Both the position numbers and the translations under genes were made by a program. Source: Paraescarpia echinospica (taxonomy: Eukaryota > Annelida > Polychaeta > Sabellida > Siboglinidae). Taken from it: 64,000 nt of DNA. How positions within the stretch are numbered: position 1 is the first letter of the stretch; the number at the start of each line of letters is the position of its first letter. The notes beneath the pieces are model-generated. The model worked only from the letters and a program-made list of their open reading frames with translations, searched no databases and had not been told where the DNA came from. The DNA lies in assembly GCA_020002185.1 (NCBI GenBank), contig CM034531.1:43924929-43988928 (forward strand), written 5' to 3'. Shown in pieces: positions 1-12,173 of the stretch.

Positions 1-734
1 GCAACAACTAACACAGTGCTTTCATTTTCATATTTGTCAATGGATTTTATTGACAATAAAAATAAAAAATATATTTAATACAGAATTATTTATATATTAG
101 CTGTATAACTATTTGAAATAAAAAATATACAAAACAACATTATATAGCAATAAACTTACAAAATAAAAAATATACCTTAAGAAAACAAAAAAAGTTTACA
201 GTTTCAGTTTAACGGGATGTGCAGTAGTCCACATAGAGCTAATATTTCTGGGATGACACTAAGACTAAATATTATCTTACTAAATATCACTTTTAAGAAC
301 CAACAAAGAAATTGCATGTCAAGAGTACAACAAACATTAGCAATTTAGATAGAGCTAAACTAGATTGACTGTTCAGCATGTGGTAACAGACTAACTAATT
401 AGGAATGTCACCAGAGATATTTGGAATATTCCCAGTATCCCTGGTGTTACCGCAACAACATATGCACGTAATCTCCGACTCAATGTAGAAAATACAGTTT
501 AATGTTATATGCAGAAGTCGACGTAATGCTGTCACGTGTTTACGTCAGTTTTACATGTATTTTAAATTAAGAGAATGAGAAAAGAAAGAAAAAAACAGCT
601 TGTAGAGAACGATAAAACTAGAAAGAATAATAATATAAAACAAATAATGATAATATTAACTGACATATAATTATATTATCCAGGAGTCTACAGTGTCAGC
701 ATTGAAGACTTATCTCTCTTTTATTGTCATCGCT
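1..734. other. AT-rich stretch, no gene seen
   Basis: I see no reading frame, RNA gene or element end that I can support here. The sequence is AT-rich with short A runs, and lies outside the large inverted-repeat unit. Confidence 0.5.
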
Positions 735-802
735 GCGTAGATCACGTCTCGCTCAGGAGACTCACGTTGCGTAGATCACGTCTCGCTCAGGAGACTCACG
801 TT
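735..802. repeat. 34-bp tandem duplication
   Basis: Two perfect adjacent copies of a 34-bp unit start at 735 and 769 (GCGTAGATCACGTCTCGCTC and onward). The sequence continues into the dispersed repeat that follows. Confidence 0.9.
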
Positions 803-842
803 GCGTTGTCTCGTGTAACAAAAATACTAAAACAAACACAAA

Positions 843-1345
843 AAACCGTCCGTATACCGGGGCCGATTCCCGGTCGCAGCGCTGCATCGAGTCTTCGTCG
901 ACGAAGATTTCGAGTTGGTTTTCACTGTCACTGCCATTTTGTAATTTATGATTTCTACTACTTGTGCAGTATATCTACAGTGTCCTTCCCATCCCCAGTT
1001 TCAGGGTTTCCGTGGAACGTTCGGTTACATCGTCGAGAGTATTGTTCTATGTTATCGCACTCACATTCGAGATGACCAACTTCGTTCGTATACCGGGACC
1101 GATTCCCGGTCGCAGGCCACGTGTTCAACGTAAAGTGTTTATATCCGCCTGCGTGTGGATGACCCTGATGAGTGATCGTATTAGCCAATGTCTTGATTAC
1201 CACTTTCCCATTATAGGTCCAGCAGTCAGCTATTTTCTTCGCACGTGTCAACTGCCTTGTAGCGCTAACCAGCGCAGGCGCTGCGTCAAGTCCTCGTCGA
1301 CGAAGATTTCGAGTTGGTTTTCACTGACGCTGTTACGCAATCGGC
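843..1345. repeat. Dispersed repeat with internal direct copies
   Basis: A motif around CCGATTCCCGGTCGCAG occurs near 855 and 1095. A second motif, GACGAAGATTTCGAGTTGG, occurs near 902 and 1300. The block 940-1080 is clearly similar to 21180-21330 on the far side of the 19.7-kb element, in the same orientation. The large element therefore appears to have landed between or within copies of one repeat family. No coding function is evident. Confidence 0.6.
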
Positions 1346-1385
1346 TTCTAGCCCGTATGACGCACGTTAACACTATATTGAATCG

Positions 1386-1391
1386 CACGAT
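1386..1391. repeat. Left target-site duplication (CACGAT)
   Basis: CACGAT precedes the left terminus TATGGAACG directly. The same six bases follow the right terminus CGTTCCATA at 21092-21097. A two-base parse (AT on each side of GGAACG/CGTTCC) is also possible, so the duplication length is not certain. Confidence 0.7.
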
Positions 1392-3526
1392 TATGGAACG
1401 ATATTAGGGCCATAATTCCACAATGCTACATTGTTGATTTCTGACTTTCGATTATCCTTTTACGCCGAGATTGTCGAATTATGACTTTCGATTATCCCTT
1501 TACGCTGTCATTGTGCAAGATTTTTGTCAAATAATTAACAAGAATGGCGTTTGGTCAAATATTTCTCCAAAAAATTTTCTCAAAAATATTTTCTCAAAAA
1601 TATTTTCTCGAAACGAAGTTCTCCAAACGAAGTTCTCCAAACGATAATCAGGCACAAATTGGACTCAGTGACCTAAGCTAAGCTAAGATGTGCTGCCCCC
1701 TAGCGAACTACACCAACTTGCAAATACTGAAATATCCCTTGCAAGTCAGGCCAAAGCAATTATATAATTGCTTTGGTTAGGCCTTGCTGTCAGTCACCAA
1801 CGTCACGTCGTAGTGTACAGAAAACTTATATGAAGCATTTTTCACCCACATTATGACCTGTTTTATCAATGTTGGAGTTTAAAAGAACTCAAAGATGAAC
1901 GGAAGAAACGAAGTGCCAAGCAGTCTGCCAGAAAACGCGAATTGAATGTCAGGTAGGTTGGTACTGTTTGTGAGCGATAATTCATGATCTTACAGGTCCT
2001 CTTCTGGCTTCTAGACTGTGATGCCTCTTATGCCAGCTCTGATGTTTGTCGTCAAACTATATGGTGCGCATGCGTCTGACGAGTTGTTCCATAATAGGGG
2101 TGGGGCTGTGTAATCGAGTTTAATTGGGTGGTTTTTCCATAATTTGTCTAATTTCCCCTCAAAGGACTGGACTGATGGAGCCTCTACCACAGACTGTGGG
2201 AGGCTGTTCCATACGTCCGTGCATCGGTGTATAAATGAATTTTGTTTAATGTTTAACCGACAACGTCCTTTGAATATTTTTAGGTGATGTCCTCGCGTAC
2301 ATGATTCAGTATCCCTCAAAGTTATCAAGTTTGATGTCACAGCTGTATCATATTTGTCTGTTAAAATCTTATATAATTCAATCATGTCTCCTCTGAGGCG
2401 ACGATATGACAGAGTTGGTAATTTTAGTCTTTGTAGACGTTCATTATATTCAAGATCTTTAAAACCTGGAATTAATTTGGTTGCTCTACGCTGAACATTT
2501 TCAAGAGCTGTAATGTGTTTCATTAAGTAGGGAGCCCATACTTGATTTGCATATTCAATATGTGGGCGGACGAGAGATTTAAAAACAGTAGAAAAACACT
2601 GTTCATCCATGTAATCAAAAGTGCGACGAATTATCCCCATGATGTTTCGAAAACTGTCAATACTAATATTTATTCGTACTATAACGTGTACAATTAATTG
2701 AATATTATTAACGATATAGCCGAGCATCGGAACCGTGTGCCTCAGCGTTAAAGATTCGAGCATTGAACGGGCATGCGCCAGTCATCACGTGTTTGCTCTC
2801 ACTTCCGCTAAATATGGTAATAGAGCATAACGTAGCTTTATTTGGGATCAACGTTGGCGATACGGAACATCCTTTGAAAATCACATTTTATAAACTAATT
2901 ATTACCAATAATATATTAAGTTGTGCAATTAATTAGTTTGGCTGACTAAAAAGTATTTTTATAATATTGAATGCTATTTGACATTTTAAAACCATGCCAT
3001 GCTTGTCGTCATGCAAACTGATTATTAAGTCATTTTGAACTTCTTTTGATATAGACAGAATGTATTGAACATTAGATTAAAGTTGTATTCTGACAACGTT
3101 CATCTTTTAAATACAGATTTCCAGTGAATCGTCATGCCCCATACAATACATAATTTTCATCAACTCCATATAAATTTCTGTTCACACAATATGTAATTCT
3201 AATATCCAAATTAAAATTACGTATGCATGTCATGCTTATTTTTTGCAAAAGCGTAATTTATCAAATAACATCAAATGCTAAAGTGACATATACGGTAGCA
3301 AATATACTCAAATAAATAAATATTGACATTATTGTTTAGGTTGTACATACACCTAGCTTAAACTTGTGTAACTCAGAATGCAACTTTAATCTATGACGAG
3401 TAATTTTTAACATATGACTGATAATTAAAATATAACATTTCAAATGTAGCCTGTGACCTTAAGCCAGTGGCGTTTTAAAGGTTGAATTAATATTTTCATT
3501 TGATATTTTAGAATTATTTTATTGTT
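1392..3526. repeat. Left terminal inverted arm (2,135 bp)
   Basis: Every landmark obeys left + right = 22483: termini 1392/21091, the embedded ORF 2011-2763/19720-20472, and the inner edge 3526/18957, where similarity stops at once. Near the tip is a direct repeat of GACTTTCGATTATCC followed by TTTACGC (from about 1444 and 1482). This is typical of subterminal protein-binding repeats, though that role is inference. The arm also holds short iterated AAATATTTTCTC and CGAAGTTCTCCAAA blocks at 1560-1640. Confidence 0.9.
2011..2763 (-). pseudogene. LINE reverse transcriptase C-terminal fragment (left arm)
   Basis: A 250-aa open frame matches the region after the polymerase core of CR1/L2-type non-LTR retrotransposons. 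It has the hallmark stretch FKSLVRPHIEYANQVWAP, then LENVQRRATKLIPG, the LPTLSYRRLRGDMIELYKI block, and a late DVWNSLPQSVV segment before a basic tail. The catalytic motifs of the polymerase (including YADD) are absent, so it cannot act alone. The first ~35 residues do not look like LINE protein. It reads outward towards the element tip. Its inverted twin at 19720-20472 differs at one residue (F/C near residue 49). Either it was captured by the terminal arm or the arm is partly LINE-derived. Confidence 0.85.
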
Positions 3527-5299
3527 AATTAAAATAGCCTAAAGTAAATATTAGATAGTCCTATTACTATTTATATGTAATGTATTTACATATATTTAAA
3601 CTGGCTAATGGGTTTATAGTGTCAGTACTTAGACACTGATGCTATTCTGCAACTGTGATTGTATTTATAGCATTACTTGACATGTTCTTTCACATATCTG
3701 TATGCATTATTTCAATAAAATCTTCTTCTGGTGTTTCTACTCTGCTGTTGTCATAACTCATCATAACTAGTATATCATTATATGTAGAACACATAACAGA
3801 GGCGTACCTAGGATTGATATATTTGTGGGTTCCCAAATGGGTATCACAGTAACGGTGGATGTTGCATGCCATCATTCACTGTACACTGCCGTATAGTGGG
3901 GGGTTTCTGGGCAACGAGAAAACTCCCCTGGGCACGCACCCGCATAATAACATGAACAATAATAATAATAATGACTTCTTTATTTACATACATACATATT
4001 TTACAAAACTACTATTGCCCATACATATAGGGCCTACATTAAAATATTTTTGTATGTCCTTGCCAATACTTATGCTTTTCGTGTAATTATGATACCATAG
4101 TTTTATTCCGTTGATATTTTGTTGGCAATTATGTGCATGTATATGCTGTAATTAGACTACACTGCTTTGAGCAATTGCTTTTACAAATTACCATGGCTAT
4201 AGGTGTACTCAAAGTATATTTTATTTATAATAATATGCTTTATTCGCAGACTCCACACAACATACAAATGCATTATTGCGTTCTATAGTTGTGATATTGG
4301 CAATAGTTACATATGGCCAGTAAGTAAAATATTGCTGCTACTTGAACCATCAATACAAAATATAATTTAGAACTACAACTGGCATGTAAATCTATATGTC
4401 AAAAGTTCTAATACCAGGAACACAATAAGCAAATTACTGTAAATAAACATTTCAGTAGCACTAAAATATCTGTCAAATCCCAACACCATTTGGAACATAT
4501 TGTTGTAAGAGACACATTTTCTAATAGCATATATTTATGAAAATTACATCATAAAATAGTAAACAAAGTTTTGTTTATATAATTTGAACATGTTGCGTCG
4601 TGCAAATGACTGGTGGCATTACCGAGATAATAATAGTATATATTCAATGTATATGTTCTAGTTGTCTCCAGCGCTTGCCAATGTTCTATTAACTGACTAG
4701 TCTGTATTATTGTGGTTACAATGTAATGGTCTTATGAGGTCTCATTCTTTATATGCTGGCACTGAGGGTGGTCACTACCAGGGTGCTTGTCGTCCCCAGT
4801 GGTTCTTTTACGTCCCAAATTGAGACGGGACTGACATTAATGTGATCACCGAGCCATGAGGGATACACAGTCCCCAATTTTGAGAGCCAGATTTTTACCA
4901 CAAATATCATGCCTGCTCTGTCCAGGTTTCGAACTCCGAGCACTGGCTTGTCAGGCGGATGTGCTAACCACTACACTAGCCACACTCTCTGTATAATTTG
5001 TTTCTGTTGTTTGGATAAATAAAATGCATCCTTACCTTACCTAAAGATGGGAGGGTGTGTTTATATATTTCATAAAAACGAGAGTGATGCGAGTGTACCA
5101 GCCCAGCCTGATTACAGTACTTTCTTCTATATCATGAGCAGTCTTACTCCAAACCCACTATACTTTATCTTAGTCACATATTGAACATAACTTGTGATAA
5201 TATCATTGTTTTTCATTTTATAGGTTAATGAAGAGGAGCTCAGCATGAAACTGCTGCAGAATAACATGTATAGGGATCAGGGACGTACATGGTGGTATT
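3527..5299. other. Left-only segment between terminal arm and first exon
   Basis: These 1,773 bases have no counterpart on the right side, where the arm (to 18957) is joined directly to the first exon. The right side may have suffered a deletion, or the left side an insertion. Apart from a SINE near 4700-4990 and an AAT-rich run at 3955-3985, I recognise no gene. The 3' end (5224-5299) may be the upstream part of the exon described next. Confidence 0.6.
4700..4990 (-). mobile_element. tRNA-derived SINE
   Basis: On the minus strand, 4985-4900 reads like a tRNA head. It has an A-box-like TAGTGTAGTGGTTAGCAC, then CATCCGCCTGAC, then a B-box GAGTTCGAAACC. A ~200-bp unrelated body and a tail near 4700 follow. 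It is too diverged from a real tRNA (no acceptor stem closure) to be a tRNA gene. It lies in the left-only part of the large element, so it inserted after, or independently of, arm formation. Confidence 0.7.
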
Positions 5300-5397
5300 C
5301 ACCAACTACCCAAATTTACACTGGGGAGTCTAGAGGAATACTTATCCCAGTACGGAAAGAAGCTGGAGGAAAAGAGAAAGTGTCTATACAAAGAAAG
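5224..5397 (+). pseudogene. Orphan first exon of a SWIM-YqaJ-type gene (left copy)
   Basis: From 5300 the frame reads IHQLPKFTLGSLEEYL then SQYGKKLEEK, ending KE plus two bases at a GTGAGT donor (5398). The segment 5300-5438 is an inverted duplicate of 18955-18817. There the same exon starts the minus-strand SWIM-YqaJ gene. Upstream bases 5224-5299 are open in another frame (NEEELSMKLLQNNMY), preceded by a TATAG acceptor, so a frameshift or alternative exon boundary lies near 5295. No SWIM exon follows on this side; the next thing downstream is a nested element terminus at 5439. This is probably a dead exon, or a duplicated promoter-exon unit reading inward. Confidence 0.6.
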
Positions 5398-5438
5398 GTG
5401 AGTTATCTTAACATTAAACTAAAAGCACTGTAGGATTA

Positions 5439-5790
5439 TATGGAACGATATTAGGGCCATAATTCCACAATGCTACATTGTTGATTTCTGACTTTCGATT
5501 ATCCATTTACGCCGAGATTGTCGAATTCTGACTTTCGATTATCCCTTTACGCTGACATTGTCAAATTCTGACTTTCGATTATCCATTTACGCTGTCATTG
5601 TGCAAGATTGTTGTCAAATAATTCATTAGAATGCCGTTTGGTCAAATAGGGTTAGTCAAAATAGTTTTGCACATAAGTATGCTCAAATACGTTTGCACAC
5701 AAAAATCTGCTCAAATAAGCATTCGTTGTGGCTTGTGCTAGCTGCTACACCAACTTGCACATGTTTAAGTATCCCTTACTTTTTGGGAAT
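5439..5790. repeat. Nested copy of the element terminus
   Basis: The sequence starts exactly TATGGAACGATATTAGGGCC and follows the outer terminus for about 200 bp, with three (not two) copies of the GACTTTCGATTATCC subterminal repeat. It begins directly after GGATTA, the point where the right-hand copy of the intron (18817) continues uninterrupted. It is therefore a second insertion of a related element into the left arm, 41 bp into the intron after the first exon. I found no matching right terminus (CGTTCCATA) between here and 18800. Confidence 0.8.
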
Positions 5791-6481
5791 ATATTAGTAC
5801 TTTCGAATTTAAGTTAGGAATGTGGTGTTCACGTGCTTTGCAACTGGCATATAGTTCTGTGATTAAACAATGTCACAAAATATGAAGGTGAAGCAACCTG
5901 GAGGCGCTCGGGACAAACCGCGATCGCGGACAGGCCGAGCCGCTGCCCCCACCTCCGCGTGCGCTGGTTCGGGCCGAGTTGTGGGCGTGGTCTGTCAATC
6001 TACGTGAATCATTGCACTCAAATAAACCATTGTCATTGGGGCAAACAGTCATTTTTATTGCTTATAGTTATCGAGTTGTATTGCTGAAGGACGTACTACA
6101 GTTTGGGTTGCGATCTATCGATCAATATAAATTACAGACGTCGTGGGCGAGTGGTATCACGTATGCACATGTGTAACCGTGGATGTGTGTATTTGTTATT
6201 TTAATAATTTTTATTTATTTAGAACGAATTTTTTTCAGGGGGCACTGTATATATTGCGGTATTCCACGGCAGAAGTGTTTTGTCAGCCGACGCTTCGCGT
6301 CTGCGGCTATTTGTAGAACAGTCTCGGTTTCGTAGATCAGCGAGTACGATACGTACGATACGTTTGCCGTCGTTAGTTCTCGGGAACGCATTACAAGCGA
6401 GCGCTGCATCTAGTGATTGCATTGTGATTTGTGTTGATAAGGATTGATTAATTTAGTGTTGTTAGTTTGCAACAGTACGTC
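5791..6481. other. Non-coding stretch with a GC-rich patch
   Basis: Mostly AT-rich, but 5890-5990 is strikingly GC-rich with many CpG dinucleotides (for example CGCGATCGCGGACAGGCCGAG from 5920). That would fit a promoter-like patch upstream of the reading frame at 6482. No TATA box or transcription start can be assigned from sequence alone. Confidence 0.35.
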
Positions 6482-6724
6482 ATGACAAGTAAAATAAATC
6501 ATGAGGATTTTCAATCTGACCCTGGACATTGCAATTGTTCAAACATTTTTAATAGAACCGAGAAGTCTACAGAGGGGCATGTTCCTGTTTCAGTGTTTGA
6601 TCAGAGCGGCTGTCAGAGGAGCATTTTGCTCGAAGAATTGTACTTGTACCTGGTACGAACAAAGAAATATGCACAAACAGAGTCGGAAGACAGGGATCAG
6701 AACTTTCTGAGAAACTTGGCATAG
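6482..6724 (+). CDS. Hypothetical 80-aa ORF, possible first exon
   Basis: An ATG-initiated frame of 80 residues starts MTSKINHEDFQSDPGHCNCS and ends RDQNFLRNLA before TAG. It has a small cysteine group (HCNCS) and a charged C-terminal half (RTKKYAQTESEDRDQ). I do not recognise a family. Its position downstream of a CpG-rich patch and upstream of the P2X7-like exons on the same strand makes a role as a 5' exon conceivable. The frame could equally be chance. An in-frame ATG at 6467 would add five residues. Confidence 0.3.
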   Translation: MTSKINHEDFQSDPGHCNCSNIFNRTEKSTEGHVPVSVFDQSGCQRSILLEELYLYLVRTKKYAQTESEDRDQNFLRNLA

Positions 6725-8735
6725 CCAAACAGGGCCCGTCATCAGACAACTGGTCTGCAGGAGAAGAAGCGCTGCATGGTGAGTGATGTTCATTGTATGG
6801 TTGCGTGTCCTAAATTCGTGCGTCGTCCACTTCGATGTCGGTATTGTGTCATCTCTTTCTTCTGCTTGAATGCTTCGGTGAAACTCTATGTAATATGTTG
6901 CACTGGCAGCTCCAATTGGTAATAAACTTGGCTGGCGTGTTACAATTCTGTGTGCACTTTTTAGCCATTTAGGTTTGAGAAAATTCAAATCACAATAGAA
7001 AGATGAGATAGTCAATACTATAGAGACAATACCGCATTGTCACGTAATTTTGCGATGCACAAACTCGATGACAATGTAGATATAATATGACAATAAATAA
7101 GCAATCATGATTGCAAGGGACATGCTTACGATGTTATATACGACTGATAATTTATTAGGTCTACGTCTGTTTTTCCTTTGCCTTTGGCCTAAATAATGTA
7201 ACAGCTGTATGGGCCAGATCACAATTCATATTTCAATAATAATTATAAAAAAAGTTATTAAAATACATGATTATTAAATTTAATGTTGGTAGCAGCTGAT
7301 AGTATGTGTTACGGTTATTGGTTTGAGTAATTATTGCTGTATTTTAATATTGTCCACCAGAGGTAATTTATTATGCTATAATACAAAAGATATTATTTTG
7401 TTTTTACTAACAATTTATTTGTTGCAAAATTCAATGATGCATATTATTTGATATGTTGTACTGTGCTATCCCTGTTATATGCATTAAAAATAATAAACAA
7501 TAATAGTATAATTTAACATGGACAATAGTAGTGGTCAAATATAACTTTGATTTTGAGTGGCCATTTTATCACGTTGCAGATTGATACGAGTCCGATTTAG
7601 TTGTAGTCTATAGTTCCAGGAGGATAGCACTTCCACTTCCCTTTATGTGGATGAAGGCGAAATGTCAAAACAAGAGAGAGTGTGGCACGGTGAAATGTCA
7701 AATTCGGGATGGATCCATTCCAGGACATCCATCCTCTGGGGCATCTGAAAGGTTTATCCAGTTTGACCAGCTACACGAACATGGTGGACTGCAGCTATCA
7801 AAAGAAACAACAACAACAGAGCCGACCAAGACTGCAAAATATATTGAGGCATGAGGGTTTATTCATAAGTATAAGTTATCCAAACATTCACCAATTCATC
7901 TTTAAAAAGGGTACATTGTCACGTAACACATCAATTCGAAATTTACAAACAACTTAACATTATCATGTTTTACCAATAAATACAATAATCTGCCAAATAA
8001 TATTTCACACAAAGGTTTTCATGATCATTAGTACTATGTCAATATTATAATTAAGTAGTTTGATATAGGTATTTTTTAATCCACATAACAAAATCTCTAA
8101 CATTGATAACATGTCAAATATTAACAACAGGAACAATTTATAATAAATAAAATATCATATGGTTTCACAATAACTACAAAGAACATATTTAAAGGGGGCA
8201 TCCAAGGCCTAATGCCCACCTAAATGTATGCCATTTTAAGATTGTAACCGGAATGGATCAGAATTAAATCCAATAAAATATTTATCAAGACCTTTATACA
8301 GTCTTTCATACTGCTGACATATTTAAATATAAATACTTTCATAAACAAAGTACAAATGCAATTACAAATACTTTTTAACAAGTATTTAAATACTTTCAAA
8401 TACAAATGTATTTGACCCCATATCTGGGGGTGTGGGGGATATCTGTGATCAACACCAGCATAGAACAGTAGTTCGCCTATGCTAAGGTTGTTTCAATAAA
8501 ACTAAATAAACTTCTGTTTTGAACAAATTGTGTGTAAAATTTATTTAATTATGTACCATAATCATGATAATGTAAAACTAGAAGAATATATATATGTATA
8601 GAATACATATTATATATACACTGTATATATATATATAAATACATATATAATTATGCATATTTTACATCAACAACATTATTTTGTATATCATATGCATACA
8701 TACATACTTTTATTTATTACTTAATTATAAACCAG
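6725..8735. other. Intron-like or intergenic AT-rich sequence
   Basis: I see no confident feature. A 70-codon plus-strand frame at 7645-7854 (MWMKAKCQNKRECGTVKCQI and onward) has no recognisable homology. An AT dinucleotide run with TATATATATG cores lies at about 8585-8640. Confidence 0.4.
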
Positions 8736-8906
8736 GACTTGATGGTGGCCTTTGTGGAAGATGAGGAAGAAGACCAGGATATATCAACAATCTGTGTTCC
8801 TGTATCAGATGACCTCAATGAATCTTTGCAGTCTGTGGCTGAGGACTTGTATCAGCAAGGCCAATATACAACAAACACAACCTCAGCCACACACATACCA
8901 CATTAG
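8736..8906 (+). CDS. Acidic candidate exon
   Basis: After a TTATAAACCAG acceptor, 56 codons are open to TAG: DLMVAFVEDEEEDQDIS, then TICVPVSDDLNESLQSVAED and an NTTSATHIPH tail. Strong acidic bias and a good acceptor suggest a real exon, possibly the terminal exon of a gene that starts further left, or an alternative exon of the P2X7-like gene that follows. No domain is recognised. Confidence 0.35.
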   Translation, partial: DLMVAFVEDEEEDQDISTICVPVSDDLNESLQSVAEDLYQQGQYTTNTTSATHIPH

Positions 8907-8949
8907 CCCACAATCTTACAATTGCTAGCAATATACATTGTGCACATTA

Positions 8950-9120
8950 AGCATAACTCCTCTATTTTATGAATGAATAAATGAACTTTATTTATTTCGG
9001 TTACAAGTACAAATTAGTGAACATATGTACAATGGATTATAAAAACAGAAGAAAAAAAAATATTGGAACCATGGAGTTTCTCTAGAAACCAGTAGGGGCT
9101 TATAGCGAGGACCACCAGAA
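8950..9120 (-). mobile_element. LINE 3' end fragment
   Basis: On the minus strand this reads as a short untranslated tail ending in CCGAAATAAATAAAGTTCATTT followed by an ATTCATTCAT run. That is the usual 3' signature of CR1/L2-like non-LTR elements. The coding part is missing (5' truncation). Confidence 0.45.
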
Positions 9121-9306
9121 ATAATAATTTAACAATAGTTTCCTTGTTCCATAAAATTAAAGCATAAAAGTAGGACAGTAAGTTCTTCTGGAACTCAGTG
9201 AATAAATCATCTCATAGATGCAGTTAATGTATACACATGCATTACTTACAATACAATACATTATTGTACGGATGCATGATTTTAAGCAGTTTATTGACTG
9301 TTACAG

Positions 9307-10430
9307 GAGGAGCCAGCAATAAAACCAAAGAAACAAAAACAAGTTGTAAAGAATGTTAGTTCCTATTATATAGCTGTATTGTATGCGATATGCAATTAAT
9401 CAAATTTTAATTTGTTATGTACCATACATATTCAACATTTAATGATAAACCCTTGGTACATTTATTTTTAGAAACTATATTGATTTTTTTACATTTTAGA
9501 CTACATTTACTGAAATGCTTTTGAAATAAAATGGGTACATATTGTTACAGAAGTCATCAAGAAGCCTATTCAAATCTGGACAAGCATCGAGTGTTAAACA
9601 GCTAGTAGGCGAGAACACAGAACAAGATACCATCCTGTCTGAAGAGGTATTTTGTATGTTATTAGCTGCCACTGGTGTTCACTTCATATCATACTGAACA
9701 ATCTCTTGCTCAAGAACATAATTGGCATTCACTAAAGTTAATAAAACAAAACCATTATCATATATTGAGGCAGCAAATCTATTGATCCAGCGTCGTTGTG
9801 ATTTACAGAAATCTGTACATGAATAAATTGGATTTTTATCCAAAGACAATGTAACCGGTTCTAAAAATGTACTGCCTAAAAACTTATGTTTATAAATATG
9901 GATAGCTGTACATTGTCTTTATTAGTATTGACAATAAAATGCGTGTTTTAAACATTTACAGTTGGAAGATGTTAATCATGATGCACTACGTGACTTCATC
10001 CAAACTGCTGTGAGTCTCCATCCACACCTACGGGATCTGCTGCCTGGTGACATCGCTCCGACTGAGCCAACACCTCCATCAGATAGTGAGGACATCCCTT
10101 GGTGTCACTGCGGTCGATGTCGACAAATGCCACGACCAGAAGAACAACTATACTGCCGTCACAGTCATGGTCGTTGCCTTCTGAAAGAGACATAAATGAT
10201 GTAGTGCTGCGAAGGTCGGGAGTTCTTGTAGCTCTACGAGATGTGAATGACTTGTTTGCATACAATGTCCAGCCATCAAATGACAACTTTCGTCATGCAG
10301 CTTACAGACAATTTGTTTTATGGCGGTTTGACCACTTTGGAAGTGGCAACAGGGTTGTCTTACCCAGTTGTGTTGTGTGAGATATAAGGGATAGGTTTCC
10401 ATCACCTAATGGTATGTATACAGGCTTTTA
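9307..10430 (+). pseudogene. P2X7 intracellular-tail-like Cys/His domain gene, disrupted
   Basis: Three phase-0 exons fit together. Exon 9307-9354 (EEPAIKPKKQKQVVKN) has a GTTAGT donor, exon 9551-9646 (KSSRSLFKSGQASSVKQL and on) has GTATTT, and the last exon starts at 9962 after TTTACAG. The last exon carries WCHCGRCRQMP, then EEQLYCRHSHGRC, then after a frameshift near 10185 the block HAAYRQFVLWRFDHFGSGNR with VVLPSCVV, a TGA where the family has Trp, and DIRDRFPSPNGMYTGF. These are the ordered signatures of the zinc-binding domain at the P2X7 receptor C-terminus, which also occurs in many stand-alone proteins of fish and invertebrates. No ion-channel part is present. Its role outside P2X7 is not established. 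One frameshift and one stop mark this copy as a pseudogene unless they are assembly errors. Confidence 0.75.
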
Positions 10431-11424
10431 CGTTGCCCGATTGGTTTAATTGGGTAAACAACACAATGTGTATACACTCACACTGATACAGTCAGTTCAT
10501 TTTAAAATGTGTACCCATTCTCGAGGTAATTGATAATGCAAAAGACATTATTTTGATGTTTATGAAATGATGATATATCATTTTATCATGTGTATAACAC
10601 CTTTATAAAATAAATTTAATTTGTATACATATATATATATGTCTTTTTCTGCAATGAAAAGGAAACATTTTGCAGAAAAAGCCAAAGTTATCAATTACAA
10701 TAAAGATATATATATTTATGTCATCTGTCATGGAGGAGTAAAAAATACAACCATTAATGTGGCCAAAGCTCGTTTGATGTCGTAATAAAGAAACAATGGA
10801 TACATATAATGAAGGTTGGTAACAGGCAACTTTTATTGCCAACTGGTATGCAATTCAATCATACCAGAAATGTGTAATTCACATACAAAGCATTGCATAC
10901 ATAAACGTTTGCTACGGCAATGCAATACAAACTTATTGATTTACACAATGACAAACAGTTGATAACTATACAGTGAAGACACTGCTACTCTACACAATGA
11001 CATCAAAGGTGAGGGAGCAACCTGCCCAAGTAACACACTGATAGCAAACGAGAATAAACCATGATTGCTTGTTACAATCAACATGGCTACGGAGGAAGAG
11101 AGGAGGTGGAGGTGAAAGTAAATTACAATAGACCTCAAACAACACGACTTACTTCGGTAGTTCTCAAACCCGAACTAAAAAGCATAGCTATCTCATGATG
11201 CTGTTCTGCAGTGAAGAAACATTATAATAATGACATTGTAATAGGATTTCTTATTTGTCTTTTGAAATTATATGGCGATTACTCAGTGTGGTAAATTTAT
11301 TGTTCTTGATGAATATTATATTCTACTATAATGTATTTGCGTTACATTACATGCTTTAATCTAGCATTTACTACATAATAATGGAAACACGAAAATATAT
11401 TTCTTACATATATGTTTCAAATAC
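10431..11424. other. Convergent intergenic stretch
   Basis: This lies between the 3' end of the plus-strand P2X7-like gene and the furthest possible exon of the minus-strand SWIM-YqaJ gene. Apart from a TATA-type microsatellite near 10628-10642 I see nothing. Confidence 0.4.
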
Positions 11425-11502
11425 CTTTTTTTGTTTTTCTGTGGTGTTGCATATACAACTTCTTCACTAACAAGAGGTATCTCCACACTTGTGTCATCAC
11501 TG
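11425..11502 (-). CDS. Candidate acidic exon, minus strand
   Basis: The minus strand shows TTGTTTTCAG, then SDDTSVEIPLVSEEVVYATP and QKNKK plus two bases, then a GTATTT donor. This gives 78 bp with no stop. The style (short, acidic then basic) matches the low-complexity linkers of the P2X7-like gene across the strand. It may be a downstream exon of the SWIM-YqaJ gene or part of another copy. Confidence 0.35.
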
Positions 11503-12173
11503 CTGAAAACAAAATAACAGTACACATATCTCCTCTGTCACATTCAATATTTACACATTTCAAAGTTCTTCAATGGCCCAAATGATGTCATAGGAATACA
11601 AACAAAATACTACAAATGTAAACTGTTTCACATTAATTCCAGATTAGTCTTATGTCTACATGCATACATGTAGTAGAGCTATTCTTAGTAGCAGTATTGC
11701 TGGTTGCATGTAGTCTTCATTGTTGTGAGGGCAAATAGGTATATTCATTATCAAAAACTATAAATGGCCATTAAAATGGCGTACATTTTTTAAGGAATAC
11801 CTCTTGTAAACCATAATGATAAATGCAAGTATTACCGTAAATTTTTATAATTTTTATCAAATATTGTGACATTCAAGTCGTCAAGTGATGAATGGCTGTA
11901 AAAAACAGGAGTTTTATTATTGATAAAATGGGAGTTTCCTTATAAAATAGAAAACTAAAAAGTCTGTTGCCCGCAACCGCATATAATATGTATCCCCTAG
12001 GAGGACACAACACAAGGAACCCTCCCTCTCCAAACTCACCATTTATGGCAGTACCCCCACCAGGGGGAGACCTATGCATGTGTCATGTATGCCAAATGGC
12101 TTACAAAACAAAATTATTGTGGTGTGAGACTGAATGACATGGTCTGACTTTGGTCTTTCATATTTGCACATAC

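Noticed and set aside
4900..4990. Genuine tRNA gene on the minus strand
   Set aside because: A- and B-box-like sequences are present but the acceptor stem does not close and a SINE body follows.
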